Shown here piece after piece: positions 18,015-27,130 of a stretch of 64,000 bases of DNA. This DNA is from Paenibacillus algorifonticola (GTDB lineage: Bacteria > Bacillota > Bacilli > Paenibacillales > Paenibacillaceae). Location: the NCBI RefSeq assembly GCF_000971975.1, contig NZ_LAQO01000025.1, forward strand, positions 1-64,000, in the 5' to 3' direction. Position 1 is the first letter of the stretch. Each line of letters opens with the position of its first letter. Below the pieces are notes generated by a model. That model made no database searches, had not been told where the DNA came from, and was given only the letters and a program-made list of their open reading frames with translations. A program made the position numbers and the translations under genes.

Positions 18015-20510
18015 GTGACAACGAATAAAACACCTAATTTGAGTTTATCGGATTGCGTTGGTACAGATGGCGTTGCGCGTACAGAGATGAATGTGAACTT
18101 TGAATCGATTGATGCAGAATTTGCCCAACGCGGCACGAATCTCCTTTGGAAAGACGCTGACCCTACAGGAGCAACGGATAGCTCAGCCGCTCTGCTCAGC
18201 GCTATTGTAGAAGATTCCGATACCATCATCGTCCCAAAAGGAATATATGCGCTTCACTCCAGCGTGTCGATACCCGCCACTAAAAGGCTTGTTTTCGATC
18301 AAAATGCCCGCTTTCGTCCTAAAAAAAATATAACACTTACGGTAAATGGCCCTGTCGATGCGGACGCTTTCGATTGGATTTTCGATTTGACATTGGGTGG
18401 AAAAATCGCTGGCTATATAAAAATTGACACGATTTATCCCCAGTGGTTTGGCGCGAAAGCCGATAACATGACCAATGACTATTTGGCCATTCAAAATGCC
18501 GAGGATATAGCAAGCACGAGCACGGCTACCGTCGTTTTCGCTGGGGAGTTCGCCATCAGCGCCTCCATTATCAAAAAATCAAACTCCCACTGGTTCGGCT
18601 ATAAGGCTAAGCTTCGGAGAATAGACAATGCCGATCCCAGTGGCATGGGCTTTACTCTTGTCTACGCTCCAGAGAATACGAGAACCTGGTCCATTAGAGG
18701 CATGGAATTTGAAGCCATCGACCATGGCACCAGGCTCCTTAAAAATATTAAAACAGGCTTCTCTCCTTCCAAAAACAACTCCTGCATTGATGCTTATCAC
18801 TCTCATGATTGGTATATCAAAGACTGCGTATTTAGAAAATTTTCCCAGGGCATTATTTATCGCGGCTGCAGCAATTTTGTCATTAAAGATAATTCCTTTT
18901 ATTCCGATACTGGAAAAACAATCGCTTCCATGCTTGACGGGACGTACCAGCCTTTTGGAACGTATGCCTACACGGGTGCCATTGTTTTCGGACATTTAGG
19001 AGCTTCGCCTGAACCCCGCAAAGCCAGCAATTTCATGATTTCGGACAATTACATGGAGGTCATGGGACTCGATCTCGGTATTGACGCGCTTGCACAAACG
19101 TACGATGAGAATCCATGCATCATTTCACGCAATATTATTTTGGGGGCGCAATGCTCCATACAGGTGTATAGGGGGAGCTATGCCGATCCGCTGACGGCGG
19201 AAACGTATAGAGGAAATATTCAAATTGACTTGAATCGCCTCTATGCTTCATGGGAGCAAGCCATTTATATTCGAGGTACGAACAGCATCGTCGTATCCAA
19301 CAATTATATTGAATATGCAGCGCAAAAGCCGGGAGGCAACGCAGATGGAGCAGGTTCTTCCGTCGGAGCAATCGTAACGAGGGTGAACCCTTTCAAAACA
19401 GAGCCGCATTCGCCACTGCCCTCGGATCAGGTTGGCATTGATATTTTCAACAATCGCATTGTGAATCCTGGAAGAAACAATCATACGATTGACGGAGCCA
19501 TTCATATCAAAATCCCGAACTGCCGTGTCGTCAACAATGATATTATTCGGGAAAAAGTAAAGTTTCCAAATCTTGCGCCTGGCCCCGCGATTATCGTCGA
19601 TAATAGTGAGTCCCTGCTGAATGCTGATATTCGCGGCAACCGGATTGATTATTTTCAAACGGGGATTTTGTGGGCGGGCAGCCCAAAAGAGCATACCGAG
19701 GTAGAGAAATCCTCCATTGAAGGGAATATCATTAAAAATTGTGCCGGTGAAGCCATTACACTGGATACATTTCGGGTAAGCGGCACCTTGATTCGTTCCA
19801 ATCGGATGCATAATTGTACGCTTGGCCTATCCGTGCGCAACTCCCCCTATACGACGGTTGAAGACAATCATTTTAACCGCTGCACCAAAGGCATCGAGCT
19901 TCGTCCCGGCAACCTCGCCAGCGACTATATTCCGCTCAAAAGCGGAAAAACGTATACGGGCGTAGACACAGGCCTTGCTGGAGGCGGTACGATTATTGTA
20001 CGAAACAACGATTTTGTCGATGTCGACACGCCTCATCTAACAACCGGCACGACGGGAAATGATTTTTATTTTCATGGTCGCTGCGCGTTATGGGAAGGGG
20101 ATCGTATCAATAGCAGGCCGCTCTTTCCGAATCAGTTTGCCGCAGCTGTTCCTTCCGCCACCTATACAGCCCGAATATGGCATAAGCATGACCGTATTCA
20201 AAGCACCACGCTTGCCAGTGGACAGGTGTATGAAAAAATTTGCATTCAGCCTGGCATGTATGGCAAAGCTCCAACTAAGCCGCTGACCTGCACGGTGACT
20301 AATGGCTCAGCGATTGCGACAAACGTAACTAGCGTTGCCAATATAGGCCGGGGGCAATATTTACTCGTAGGCGACAGCGTCAAATATGTGCTTGCCGTCG
20401 ATTACAATACCAATCGAATTACATTTGACAGTGTATTTACCGCTTCCGCATCCTCTGTCGCCATTGCACTTAGTCCACCACAGTTTGTCAATCTGATCGT
20501 ATGCCCTTAA
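18015..20510 (+). CDS. Large right-handed beta-helix protein, tailspike/pectate-lyase-like
   Basis: An 831-residue protein with a GTG start and AGGAGGC upstream. The N-terminus (about 1-35) resembles phage-structural N-termini (VARTEMNVNFESIDAEFAQRGTN). Next come a pectate-lyase-3-type entry (DPTGATDSSAALLSAI, VPKGIYALHSSV, then YPQWFGAKADNMTNDYLAIQNA) and a long run of parallel beta-helix coils with recurring N-x-I/F and NN-x-I patterns, then a beta-rich tail from about 720. No signal peptide is visible. Such folds occur in polysaccharide lyases, epimerases and phage tailspikes. Its position next to an exopolysaccharide region suggests a sugar-polymer substrate, but no catalytic residues could be assigned. 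Confidence 0.7.
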   Translation: MTTNKTPNLSLSDCVGTDGVARTEMNVNFESIDAEFAQRGTNLLWKDADPTGATDSSAALLSAIVEDSDTIIVPKGIYALHSSVSIPATKRLVFDQNARFRPKKNITLTVNGPVDADAFDWIFDLTLGGKIAGYIKIDTIYPQWFGAKADNMTNDYLAIQNAEDIASTSTATVVFAGEFAISASIIKKSNSHWFGYKAKLRRIDNADPSGMGFTLVYAPENTRTWSIRGMEFEAIDHGTRLLKNIKTGFSPSKNNSCIDAYHSHDWYIKDCVFRKFSQGIIYRGCSNFVIKDNSFYSDTGKTIASMLDGTYQPFGTYAYTGAIVFGHLGASPEPRKASNFMISDNYMEVMGLDLGIDALAQTYDENPCIISRNIILGAQCSIQVYRGSYADPLTAETYRGNIQIDLNRLYASWEQAIYIRGTNSIVVSNNYIEYAAQKPGGNADGAGSSVGAIVTRVNPFKTEPHSPLPSDQVGIDIFNNRIVNPGRNNHTIDGAIHIKIPNCRVVNNDIIREKVKFPNLAPGPAIIVDNSESLLNADIRGNRIDYFQTGILWAGSPKEHTEVEKSSIEGNIIKNCAGEAITLDTFRVSGTLIRSNRMHNCTLGLSVRNSPYTTVEDNHFNRCTKGIELRPGNLASDYIPLKSGKTYTGVDTGLAGGGTIIVRNNDFVDVDTPHLTTGTTGNDFYFHGRCALWEGDRINSRPLFPNQFAAAVPSATYTARIWHKHDRIQSTTLASGQVYEKICIQPGMYGKAPTKPLTCTVTNGSAIATNVTSVANIGRGQYLLVGDSVKYVLAVDYNTNRITFDSVFTASASSVAIALSPPQFVNLIVCP

Positions 20511-20527
20511 CTGAACAAGCAAAAATA

Positions 20528-20616
20528 AGCGCTATATAAGCTCTCTTCATGTCGTCAGCCAGCCCAACAGGCTAAGAAGACGGTTTAAGATGCTTATATA
20601 GCGCTTGTCGTTTTTT
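20528..20616 (+). terminator. Terminator between the convergent beta-helix genes
   Basis: AGCGCTATATAAGC (20528-20541) pairs with GCTTATATAGCGCT (20592-20605). Six T follow at 20611-20616. An inner small hairpin lies in the loop. A-rich DNA on the other side may let it work in both directions. Confidence 0.65.
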
Positions 20617-20654
20617 GCAGTTTGGGATCCTCCTATCAGTTACCCAAAATCCGG

Positions 20655-22159
20655 CTATTCAATGTACTCGATTAAACATAATGCTGAGGGATTAGCATGT
20701 GTCACACTGCTTCCGGCAATAAGACTGATTTTGCATTTATCTGCTGTATCACAAATGAAAAATAGAGACTGACTAACATCAAAGCCATCTTTATGACTAG
20801 ATACGTCAGCAACAGCTAATACGGTGGAGCTTTCTCCTGCAGTTTTAAGTGTAAATGTTGCAGGATTCGTTTCCGTCACAGCGTTTGCAGGGGAATATAG
20901 TTTCACTTCCGTAATAATAGAATTCATCGGTAAAACAACTTGAAAATTAGTACTACCTGAAATTGGAAACCTACCATTCGCTCCTTTTAGTGAAACTATT
21001 TTTTTCTGTACCATTCCAACGTTTGCTTTCATAAAACCCAATGTGCTTTCCCATACAATAGATTGGTTATCATCAAGGCCACGGCAATTTCTAAAAATGA
21101 TTTGAGGTTGTCCTCCTAAATTTCCAAGCGAATTTGTACTCACATAAGATATAAAATCTTGTGCTTTATTGTGCTTAGCAATTTGACAATTTTCATAAAT
21201 AATATTGTGGGGCTGCGACCACGAATTTCCGGTATAACTATATTGATGGATACCCATTAGCGTACATGCATCAAATTTAACAATAGGCATTTTCGTATTT
21301 ACAGACTTAAAAATTGCCGTAATCCACAATTGGCTTCCTGAATTATATTGCTGAGCATCGCAGTCACAGCTTATAAATGAAACTGTGCCAGATGCCCACT
21401 CGCATTCTATTATTTTTGAAAGCCCATACTTCGTCTCGATTCTGGCTCCAATGCATAAAAAACGCTGCACACCGCTAGAATGTGATGTTCCAAGCAGTTT
21501 GAAAAAGGTAGAATGAACACCGCTGTCAGCCGTGTTTATAAAACTGCCTCCCCAAATATTAATGTTACCGCCCTGGGCAAAATACAAGAATTCTCCGTAA
21601 GAAAACTCAACTTGGCAGGAATAAAAATTATAGTTTAAAAATTGGTCACTCGTACCTGTAATATCTGAAAACACCGTCTTGTTCCATTTCCCGTAAAAGC
21701 CACAATGAAACCATGTAAATTCACTGTTTGTATTAAGCCCTTTAAGCTCCCACCCATAATTAAAATGAATAAAGTCACATTTGTCATACGTATAATTTTG
21801 TGCCCCACCAGTTGAATAAGAATACATAAAATTTGTCTGCTTATCGACATCGCCTATAAATGTAATGCCTTCAAAATGGAGATGAAGCCACTTGTCATCA
21901 TTATAAAATAAATAGCCGTTTGTACCTGATTCCGGCTTGAATAAGATTTTCGTAATTCCCCGCCCAGCCCCGCGAAAGGATAAACCACGGGCACGAGCTG
22001 CTGTTGTGCTTAAAATTTTCGGATTAGCGCTTGTGATTAAATAGGTTCCGGCAGGCAAATCAACAACTGTATTACATTATTACGAATTTCTGTTATATCC
22101 AAAAGATCATTGCCTGCACTGACTGTCATTTTCAGGTTGTCTGTTTCAAAGGATGACAT
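20655..22159 (-). pseudogene. Frameshifted, AT-rich beta-helix protein gene
   Basis: AGGAGG and ATG at 22157-22159 open a frame (MSSFETDNLKMTVSAGND) that loses phase near 22074-22080, close to GTAATACA. The remaining 467 codons continue in another frame from 22058 (LPAGTYLITSANPK) to 20655. Adding one base there would join the parts as ...RNNV-x-TVVDLPAGTY, which looks natural. The product is a pectate-lyase/tailspike-like beta-helix protein (FRGAGRGITKILFKPES, then many short Asn- and aromatic-rich coils). The gene is much more AT-rich than its neighbours, which suggests recent transfer. It follows the lasso exporter gene by 30 bp. A sequencing error is the other explanation. Confidence 0.6.
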
Positions 22160-22189
22160 GCTATATTTCCTCCTATTTTCACAATCTAA

Positions 22190-24010
22190 CTAGCCCATTG
22201 GCCCGCCCGCCTGATACTCCAGCAGCTTGCTGAACGTCCCCTTGGACTCGCGATACAGCTGATTATAGCCGCCTTGCTGAATGATTCTGCCCTCTTCCAA
22301 AACGATAACCTGATCGGCGCCACGAATTGTAGACAAGCGGTGGGCAATGACAATAATCGTTAGTTTGCCCTTCAGCTGCTCAAGCGCCTGCTGAATTTTC
22401 AGCTCATTTTCGCTATCGAGCGAGCTGGTCGCCTCATCCAGTACAAGAATCGACGGCTGCCTGAGCATCGCCCGCGCCAATACGATGCGCTGCCGCTCAC
22501 CGCCGGACAGCCTTACCCCACGATCGCCCACAATCGTGTCCAGTCCCTGCGGCAGCGCGCGAACGAAGGCATCAGACGCCGAAAAAGCGAGCGCCTCCCA
22601 CAATTGCTCCTCCGTCGCTCCCGGCAATACGAGCTTTAAATTTTCACGAATGCTGGCATTAAAAAGAAATGGGTCCTGTGAGACATAACTCACCGCGCTG
22701 CGGTAAGCAAAGCGATTGCTATCGTCCAGCGGGGCACCATCGAGCAGCACCGCCCCGTGCTGGGGAACGATCAATCCGATCAACGTATCGATTAGCGTGC
22801 TTTTCCCCGCCCCAGACTTGCCGACAATTGCCGTCATGCTGTTCGCTGGGATACGCAAATTAATATGCTTCAGCGCATACGTCTCATCCTGCTCCCGGTA
22901 GCGATAATACACATCTTGGCAGACCAGCTCATGCACAAGCTTCAGCTGAGCAGGCTCTGCCTGCTCTGTTCGTTCAGCAGGCTTATTCAGCTGCATTTCC
23001 TCAGCAACGCCACATTCCTTCATCAAGTCATTCAAGCTCTTGAATGCCGGGAGCGTCAGCACGATTTGCTCCATAGAGGTTTGAATGAGCGTCAGCTTCG
23101 GCCACAGCCTTGTAAAAATCAGCACAATTAATGTTAGCTGCGCTACCCCAACCTGCAGAACCTGCACCGATAAAAATACGCAGCCCGCAATCATCAACGC
23201 TGAGATACTTTTAAATATGAGCTGGCTATTGGATTGCAGCTTCACAAACTGCACATTATTGTGCTCCATTTGCTGCGTCAGCTTGCTGAACCAGGACAGA
23301 TGGCTTTCCTCCAGCCGATTGCTTTTGATCTCCTTAATGCCATTGAAATGATCGGTTATGCCCGCCACATAGCTCTGTGACAGCTCTGTCAACCGAGTAC
23401 CAAGCGACCTTGCTCCTCGCGTGTATTTACGTGAGAACAAGCTGAGGAGGCCACCGCAAACTAAAATAAGCAACGTTAGCTGATACGACAGGTAGAACGC
23501 CAGCCCAATTTGTACAAGTGTAAAAATTCCCGTCGTAACTAAACGAAGCGAGAGCTGCATGCCCTGATTAACCCGGGAAAGCTCTGAGGAAAGAATATGA
23601 TTGAAGTCCGACTTGCGCTTGCCGAGAAAAAAAGCCCAATTCGATTGCAGCAGCGCCTGATAAATATCCATCCGCAATTTCGTTACAAAGCTTTGAAGCA
23701 AGGCAAAGCCCTGATTCGTCTGCTGTCTTTGCAGCAGGCCCTGCCCGACATTAATGCCAATGAAGATGGCCAGTACAGCTGCAAGCAGCAGCTCCTGCGG
23801 CAGCTCGCCAAGCCAGTCGCTGACTTGCGGCACGACCGGCAAGCTTGCGCTTTGCACATCAAATAAACCGATAATGCCCAGCAGCGGTATTAAGACGAGC
23901 AGCCCTACGCCCTCAAGCGAGCTGACGATCATAATACCCAGCATGTTCAGGTACAGCTTCTTCCCTGCAAACTGATGCAGCTTTTTCATATATAGCAATA
24001 TCGGTTTCAT
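22190..24010 (-). CDS. Lasso peptide ABC exporter (PadeD-like)
   Basis: A 606-residue half transporter. An N-terminal transmembrane domain of about six helices (residues 15-320) is fused to a nucleotide-binding domain with Walker A GKSGAGKSTLIDTLIG, Q-loop SYVSQDPFLF, signature LSGGERQRIVLARA and Walker B SILVLDEATSS. There is no N-terminal peptidase C39 domain, as expected when leader removal is done by the separate B protein. It overlaps the nucleotidyltransferase gene by 4 bp and is the last gene of the lasso cluster. It should export the mature peptide and often gives self-immunity. Confidence 0.87.
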   Translation of the reverse strand: MKPILLYMKKLHQFAGKKLYLNMLGIMIVSSLEGVGLLVLIPLLGIIGLFDVQSASLPVVPQVSDWLGELPQELLLAAVLAIFIGINVGQGLLQRQQTNQGFALLQSFVTKLRMDIYQALLQSNWAFFLGKRKSDFNHILSSELSRVNQGMQLSLRLVTTGIFTLVQIGLAFYLSYQLTLLILVCGGLLSLFSRKYTRGARSLGTRLTELSQSYVAGITDHFNGIKEIKSNRLEESHLSWFSKLTQQMEHNNVQFVKLQSNSQLIFKSISALMIAGCVFLSVQVLQVGVAQLTLIVLIFTRLWPKLTLIQTSMEQIVLTLPAFKSLNDLMKECGVAEEMQLNKPAERTEQAEPAQLKLVHELVCQDVYYRYREQDETYALKHINLRIPANSMTAIVGKSGAGKSTLIDTLIGLIVPQHGAVLLDGAPLDDSNRFAYRSAVSYVSQDPFLFNASIRENLKLVLPGATEEQLWEALAFSASDAFVRALPQGLDTIVGDRGVRLSGGERQRIVLARAMLRQPSILVLDEATSSLDSENELKIQQALEQLKGKLTIIVIAHRLSTIRGADQVIVLEEGRIIQQGGYNQLYRESKGTFSKLLEYQAGGPMG

Positions 24011-25203
24011 ATACTCACCCTTTTGCGAGGCTGCTTGAGCCTTCGATAAAAATACAGAAACGGCCGCAGCGGAAAATAAAGAAAATGCAGCCTTTTAGGC
24101 AAAGGCAAAGTCTGCGCATCCCAGGCGCTTGGATAAAGCTTGCCGATGAAATGGGTCAGCTTCTCCCGGCTTGTCAGCAGCATGAATGTATAACGCTTAT
24201 AAAGCAGCGCCATCTTTTTCTGCTCCGGAATCGGGCTAATCGTAACGGTCTCCTGAATAAATGGAAAAATGCAGCGGACAAGCCTATGCGCGAGCGGGCT
24301 GGCGGTCAACGGCAGCAGCGCCCGGGGAGGCTTGACCCCGAACAGCTCCCGCGCCAAAACAAGCGCCTGCCCTATGGCCGCCGCCCCTCCGCTCCTTCGC
24401 GTTTCCTCCACCAGCGATTCGCCGCCGTCCTCGCAGGCAGAAGCAAGCTGGGCAATATCATGCAGCCAGCGCAGTCGGAACCAGCCATGCCTTGCGCCAT
24501 GGGAGACCAGATAATGAAAAAGATGCTCCGGCCCCAAATAGGGAATCGGGCTTCCCGTCTGCTCATAGATTCTGCGCTGCGCCCACAGCTGCTCGAAGGA
24601 TGTTTCTTTTACCGCATCGGGGCTAAGGCGCCAATGCAGCTCAATTTGCGTTCGATTGACCGTATGCTCGAAGCAGCTATGATGCGTTTTCCACTTTAAA
24701 TCATTAAACAAGCGCGGCGCTGGATCTCGATCGTAATAACCAAGCTCTTCAAGCACTGCCTCGGCCCGGTCAACATCCTCTATTGGTACTAAAATATCCA
24801 GGTCCTTGCTCGTGCGCTGGGAAATATCGCCGTAAAGCTCATGTGCAATAACTGGCCCTTTCAATTGCAAGGAGCGTATGCCGCGCTCTGCCAAAGCCGT
24901 TACAACCCGCTGCATCTCGGCGCTGAGCCTCAGCATCATCAGCGTATTGGCGTAATAATCCTGCTGGAGCGTCAGCAGCACCGACTTCGGCAGCACCGGC
25001 TTCGCAAGCTGCTTCAGCTTCAAATAGAGGCTTGGATATACGCGGTGATGGCGCGCCAATTCGATAAGCTTCTCCCCGCTCAGCCTGCTCCCCGCCCAGC
25101 GGCGACCAATGACTGCCGGATCGGCATCCGGCTTCAAGCAATCGAGAATAAATTGCAATTCGAGCGGAAGGTTGGCCACTTCCCATTCATACGTTTTATC
25201 CAT
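24007..25203 (-). CDS. Nucleotidyltransferase-family protein of the lasso cluster (PadeN-like)
   Basis: About 398 residues of the NTP_transf_5 family. The signature is RGIRSLQLKGPVIAHELYGD followed by SKDLDILVP, with the metal-binding Asp pair D-L-D. Such proteins accompany paeninodin-type lasso clusters; a role in modifying the peptide phosphate has been proposed for the family, but here it is inference. The start at 25203 (MDKTYEWEV) has AAGGAG seven bases upstream and overlaps the B2 gene by 8 bp. The neighbours on both sides are lasso genes. Confidence 0.8.
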   Translation of the reverse strand: MDKTYEWEVANLPLELQFILDCLKPDADPAVIGRRWAGSRLSGEKLIELARHHRVYPSLYLKLKQLAKPVLPKSVLLTLQQDYYANTLMMLRLSAEMQRVVTALAERGIRSLQLKGPVIAHELYGDISQRTSKDLDILVPIEDVDRAEAVLEELGYYDRDPAPRLFNDLKWKTHHSCFEHTVNRTQIELHWRLSPDAVKETSFEQLWAQRRIYEQTGSPIPYLGPEHLFHYLVSHGARHGWFRLRWLHDIAQLASACEDGGESLVEETRRSGGAAAIGQALVLARELFGVKPPRALLPLTASPLAHRLVRCIFPFIQETVTISPIPEQKKMALLYKRYTFMLLTSREKLTHFIGKLYPSAWDAQTLPLPKRLHFLYFPLRPFLYFYRRLKQPRKRVSI

Positions 25204-25666
25204 AGCGATGCTCCTTCTTCCGCTTAATCTGATTACCGAACAAGCCAACGACGGTGAAACGTCCCATTTCCTCCACGCCCGTTATGTAGTAGGGGCCGCT
25301 GCGAAGCCAGGCATGGGCGATCATTTTGCCTGATGCGTCCTTGGCTGTGCCCAAATAGAGCGTGCTCGCTATTTTTCTGCGTTTCAGCAGCTTCATCGCG
25401 GCGATCCCTTTAACGAGACATTCGCTTTCCCACCAAGTATAGCGGCTCATCTGCCGTATCGCTTTCGCCACCTCACCGAGCATCTGCTCATGCTCCGCAA
25501 CCCGCTCATAGGGCGTCTCCTTCATCGGAACACCTAGAGTGGGCGCGACTTTAGCGAAAGGAATCAGTTTGAGAAGGCGCGCCCAGGCGAGCAGCATATA
25601 GGCTTCGAACAGAAGAAGCTTGCTGCGAAGCGGCAGCGTGATGAAATGGCTCCATTTTTTAAGCAA
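25196..25666 (-). CDS. Lasso peptide B2 leader peptidase
   Basis: A 156-residue transglutaminase-like cysteine protease that removes the leader from the precursor. The catalytic Cys83 lies in SECLVKGIAAM and His118 in IAHAWLRSG. The third active-site position is not obvious, because the usual Asp after the His is replaced by a YITGVEE stretch as in some family members. The best start found is a TTG at 25666 without a strong ribosome site. It lies 33 bp downstream of B1 and overlaps the next gene by 8 bp. Confidence 0.87.
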   Translation of the reverse strand: MLKKWSHFITLPLRSKLLLFEAYMLLAWARLLKLIPFAKVAPTLGVPMKETPYERVAEHEQMLGEVAKAIRQMSRYTWWESECLVKGIAAMKLLKRRKIASTLYLGTAKDASGKMIAHAWLRSGPYYITGVEEMGRFTVVGLFGNQIKRKKEHRYG

Positions 25667-25699
25667 AACGATCGAACCGCCCTTTCCTTGAACTATTCG

Positions 25700-26041
25700 C
25701 TAACCTGCCGTATCCCCTGCTCCGCCATCCCGTACTCCTGCATTTGAGACAGGCTCGAGAAGCCCTTCCGCATACAGGTCCTGTAAAAAGTCTGCCACCT
25801 GCTGGTCGCATGCCGCTGGCTCCACTTCATACTCTTTGAGCAACTGGGTCACAATGTCCCGGCGTGTCACGGGTGACGCCGTCCGCTCCCAAATGATGCC
25901 TCCCAGCTTGCCCATGTTGTAATATTTGCCTGAAGACAAGCTTAACAGCACTTTATCACCATCCATATCAGTAGCCAAATGACCTTCTGTCCGCTGAATA
26001 ATCTGTTCAGGCTGCAGAAGCGGTCTAGCATGTTTAGACAT
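25700..26041 (-). CDS. Lasso peptide B1 (PqqD-like leader-binding protein)
   Basis: About 113 residues of the RiPP recognition element fold. The core is IQRTEGHLATDMDGDKVLLSL, SGKYYNMGKLGGIIWE and a C-terminal helical part with LLKEYEVEPAACDQQVADFL. It binds the precursor leader and hands it to the B2 peptidase. ATG 26041 was chosen because AAGGA lies 10 bases upstream. It overlaps the end of the kinase gene by 8 bp. Confidence 0.87.
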   Translation of the reverse strand: MSKHARPLLQPEQIIQRTEGHLATDMDGDKVLLSLSSGKYYNMGKLGGIIWERTASPVTRRDIVTQLLKEYEVEPAACDQQVADFLQDLYAEGLLEPVSNAGVRDGGAGDTAG

Positions 26042-26984
26042 TTGCCTCACGTCCTTTCTGAGTAGCTGCTAGTATTAGATCAACCATTTCATAAGCGGAA
26101 AATGCTCCTTCTGCAGGACGCTGCAATTGATAAGCCTGTACGCTTGCGGCAAGTCGAACAGTAGCTGAAAAATGCCAATTTTGAAGCTTTAAAGGCGCAA
26201 TTAGAAAATGGCGGAAGGTGTGGTTCTGCAATACAGGCAGCTTCGCTAGCGAATGCAGCTGTGATAGCGATACCGCATTTGCTTCTGTGCGCGAAAGCTC
26301 AAATATGGCGGCGAGTGGAAGTGGAGAGGATAGGAAGCTGGCAGATAACGGAACAGCGAATTTGGATACGGAATAGGCAAGCGGCTTGTAAAGCTGACTC
26401 GTTCTTCCGAGCTGCTCGACGCTTTGCTGCCACAGCTTTTGCTGCGGATAGGAGGGCATGACAATAGATGCATCATTCGCGCCAGCCTCCGGTTCCTTTA
26501 AGGCAATTACATCATCACTAAGCAAGGGATAGCCGCGGTCTATAAAGGCTGCGGCCAGCGTCGACTTGCCTGCCCCAGAGTCTCCTACGAAGGCATAGGC
26601 CTTGCCGTCTATCGCTATAGCACTCCCATGCAGCGGCAGCTGTTTTCTCTGCAGGAGCAGCGCCCCTATGCATGTTCCAAGCAGGTAAAGCCGGAGCCGG
26701 CCCTCATCCATGCTTTCGCATGGCGCCACAATAATCCATTTGCCCTCTTGAATACAGAAGCTTGCGACCTCGTGAATATAAAAAAACAATTTCGCGCCGT
26801 GAACAGCATAATGATCCTGCGTTTGATCCAAAATCGGCCATGTAAATTCTGGCTTAGCCAGCTCTATTTCAACATCTGCAAGCGCTTCCGAATTTGCCGC
26901 CGCAAGCAGCTCAGGAAGCTCGATTTCACTCCTGATGCGGAGGCCGAAAGCGTCGTAGATTGCTCTTTTCTCCGTTAATATCAT
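26034..26984 (-). CDS. HPr-kinase-like lasso peptide kinase (PadeK-like)
   Basis: About 316 residues with the HPr kinase C-terminal fold: PLHGSAIAI, Walker A GDSGAGKST (residues 134-142) and PLLSDDVIAL with the catalytic Asp pair. In the paeninodin family, kinases of this type phosphorylate the C-terminal Ser of the precursor. The precursor encoded just upstream ends in Ser, which fits. ATG 26984 was chosen because AAGGGTG precedes it. The frame is open further upstream, but that part is inside a hairpin. Confidence 0.85.
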   Translation of the reverse strand: MILTEKRAIYDAFGLRIRSEIELPELLAAANSEALADVEIELAKPEFTWPILDQTQDHYAVHGAKLFFYIHEVASFCIQEGKWIIVAPCESMDEGRLRLYLLGTCIGALLLQRKQLPLHGSAIAIDGKAYAFVGDSGAGKSTLAAAFIDRGYPLLSDDVIALKEPEAGANDASIVMPSYPQQKLWQQSVEQLGRTSQLYKPLAYSVSKFAVPLSASFLSSPLPLAAIFELSRTEANAVSLSQLHSLAKLPVLQNHTFRHFLIAPLKLQNWHFSATVRLAASVQAYQLQRPAEGAFSAYEMVDLILAATQKGREANV

Positions 26985-27045
26985 CGCGTTCACCCTTATA
27001 TGAATAAAATCGCGTTGCTTCAAGCCATCAATCGAAAATAACAAA

Positions 27046-27097
27046 ATCAACAAAGTCCTTGTACAATAATGCTTTGCTGTATAAGGACCTTGTTGAT
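27046..27097 (-). terminator. Stem-loop between lasso precursor and processing genes
   Basis: On the minus strand, ATCAACAAGGTCCTTATACA pairs almost perfectly with the arm near 27046-27065 (TGTACAAGGAC, then TTTGTTGAT). A T-rich run, TTTTGTTATTTT, follows. It lies about 33 bp past the precursor stop. A leaky terminator here would give more precursor mRNA than enzyme mRNA. Confidence 0.7.
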
Positions 27098-27130
27098 CAC
27101 TTTTACTGCATAAGTATAATGGATTTATTT

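Noticed and set aside
18015..20510. Prophage remnant around the beta-helix protein
   Set aside because: No capsid, tail, integrase or lysis genes are near. A tailspike-like fold alone is not enough.
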